A DNA stretch of 32,089 nucleotides from Candidatus Gastranaerophilales bacterium (lineage in GTDB: Bacteria > Cyanobacteriota > Vampirovibrionia > Gastranaerophilales > Gastranaerophilaceae). Where the stretch lies: positions 1 to 32,089 of the forward strand of contig CALUWA010000022.1 of NCBI GenBank assembly GCA_944324365.1. Direction: 5' to 3'. The translations under genes and the position numbers were made by a program. Positions 32,015-32,089 of the stretch are shown here, piece by piece; position 1 is the first letter of the stretch; each line of letters opens with the position of its first letter. A model generated the notes under the pieces. The model searched no databases, was not told where the DNA came from, and saw nothing but the letters and a program-made list of their open reading frames with translations.

Positions 32015-32089
32015 CTAACTAATAATATTATTTTTCAGAGCAATGTAAGCAGCGTGGGTTCTGTTTTGGGCATTAAGCTTCTTCAGTAT
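32015..32089 (-). CDS. LuxR/NarL-type regulator, C-terminal fragment (cut by window edge)
   Basis: The last 24 codons and stop of a minus-strand gene that continues past the window. The peptide ILKKLNAQNRTHAAYIALKN is the end of a LuxR-type helix-turn-helix (recognition helix end and dimerisation helix), typical of NarL-family response regulators. The N-terminal domain is not visible, so a receiver is only likely. Confidence 0.75.
   Translation of the reverse strand: MLKKLNAQNRTHAAYIALKNNIIS

Overview
The window looks like a chromosomal stretch of a low-GC, diderm bacterium from the non-photosynthetic sister group of Cyanobacteria (Melainabacteria/Vampirovibrionia, most likely Gastranaerophilales). 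The best clue is the type IV pilin-like protein at 28335-29138, whose N-terminal methylation signal (FTLAEVLITLGIIGIVAAMT) has a form I associate with that group. An AsmA-like protein, a Spy/CpxP-like periplasmic protein with an ECF sigma factor, and many short lineage-restricted hypotheticals fit a diderm host. This placement is inference from remembered family patterns; no search was run.

Layout. 1-173: dispersed repeat material. 174-2962: a flippase-like membrane protein (minus) divergent from a plus operon of YbgC-like thioesterase, RluB-type pseudouridine synthase and coaE. 2952-5630: a Cys/His hydrolase-like protein (minus) and a large TPR protein (plus), then a candidate sRNA with a terminator. 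5794-8630: two overlapping GT2 glycosyltransferases (minus), an XRE regulator (plus), a two-copy twin-hairpin element and the eroded 3' end of a third glycosyltransferase. 8642-11389: a higBA toxin-antitoxin module flanked by a 22-nt direct repeat, then a sensor-less histidine kinase overlapping an unusual REC / degenerate GGDEF / REC regulator. 11457-14745: DUF805-like protein, B12-binding radical SAM enzyme and MFS transporter (minus). 15168-17730: tightly packed parvulin, Xaa-Pro aminopeptidase and SpoU-type RNA methyltransferase. 17723-21732: WG-repeat protein (minus) divergent from a large AsmA-like protein, plus a small unknown gene. 21733-22285: a gene-free, hairpin-dense block. 22286-23738: anti-sigma / ECF sigma / Spy-like operon (minus) with a recognisable ECF-type promoter. 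23883-25574: two paralogous membrane proteins and a GNAT acetyltransferase. 25571-30836: secA, a pilin-like gene whose 5' end carries a run of ten G (minus strand), a repeat-rich gap, and purA. 30946-32089: an unknown protein, a TM1266-like small protein and the C-terminal end of a LuxR-type regulator cut by the window edge.

Housekeeping genes (coaE, rluB, secA, purA, pepP-like, spoU-like) are mixed with envelope and surface functions (pilin, glycosyltransferases, AsmA, Spy, flippase-like protein). Regulation follows a visible theme: many promoters are extended -10 elements (TGnTATAAT-like), and several lie only 6-7 nt upstream of a start codon without a ribosome binding site, suggesting leaderless mRNAs. 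The most interesting items are the likely phase-variable G-tract in the pilin gene, the ECF stress operon with anti-sigma gene first, the covarying twin-hairpin element, the direct repeats bracketing higBA, and a possible Yfr1-like small RNA after the TPR gene.
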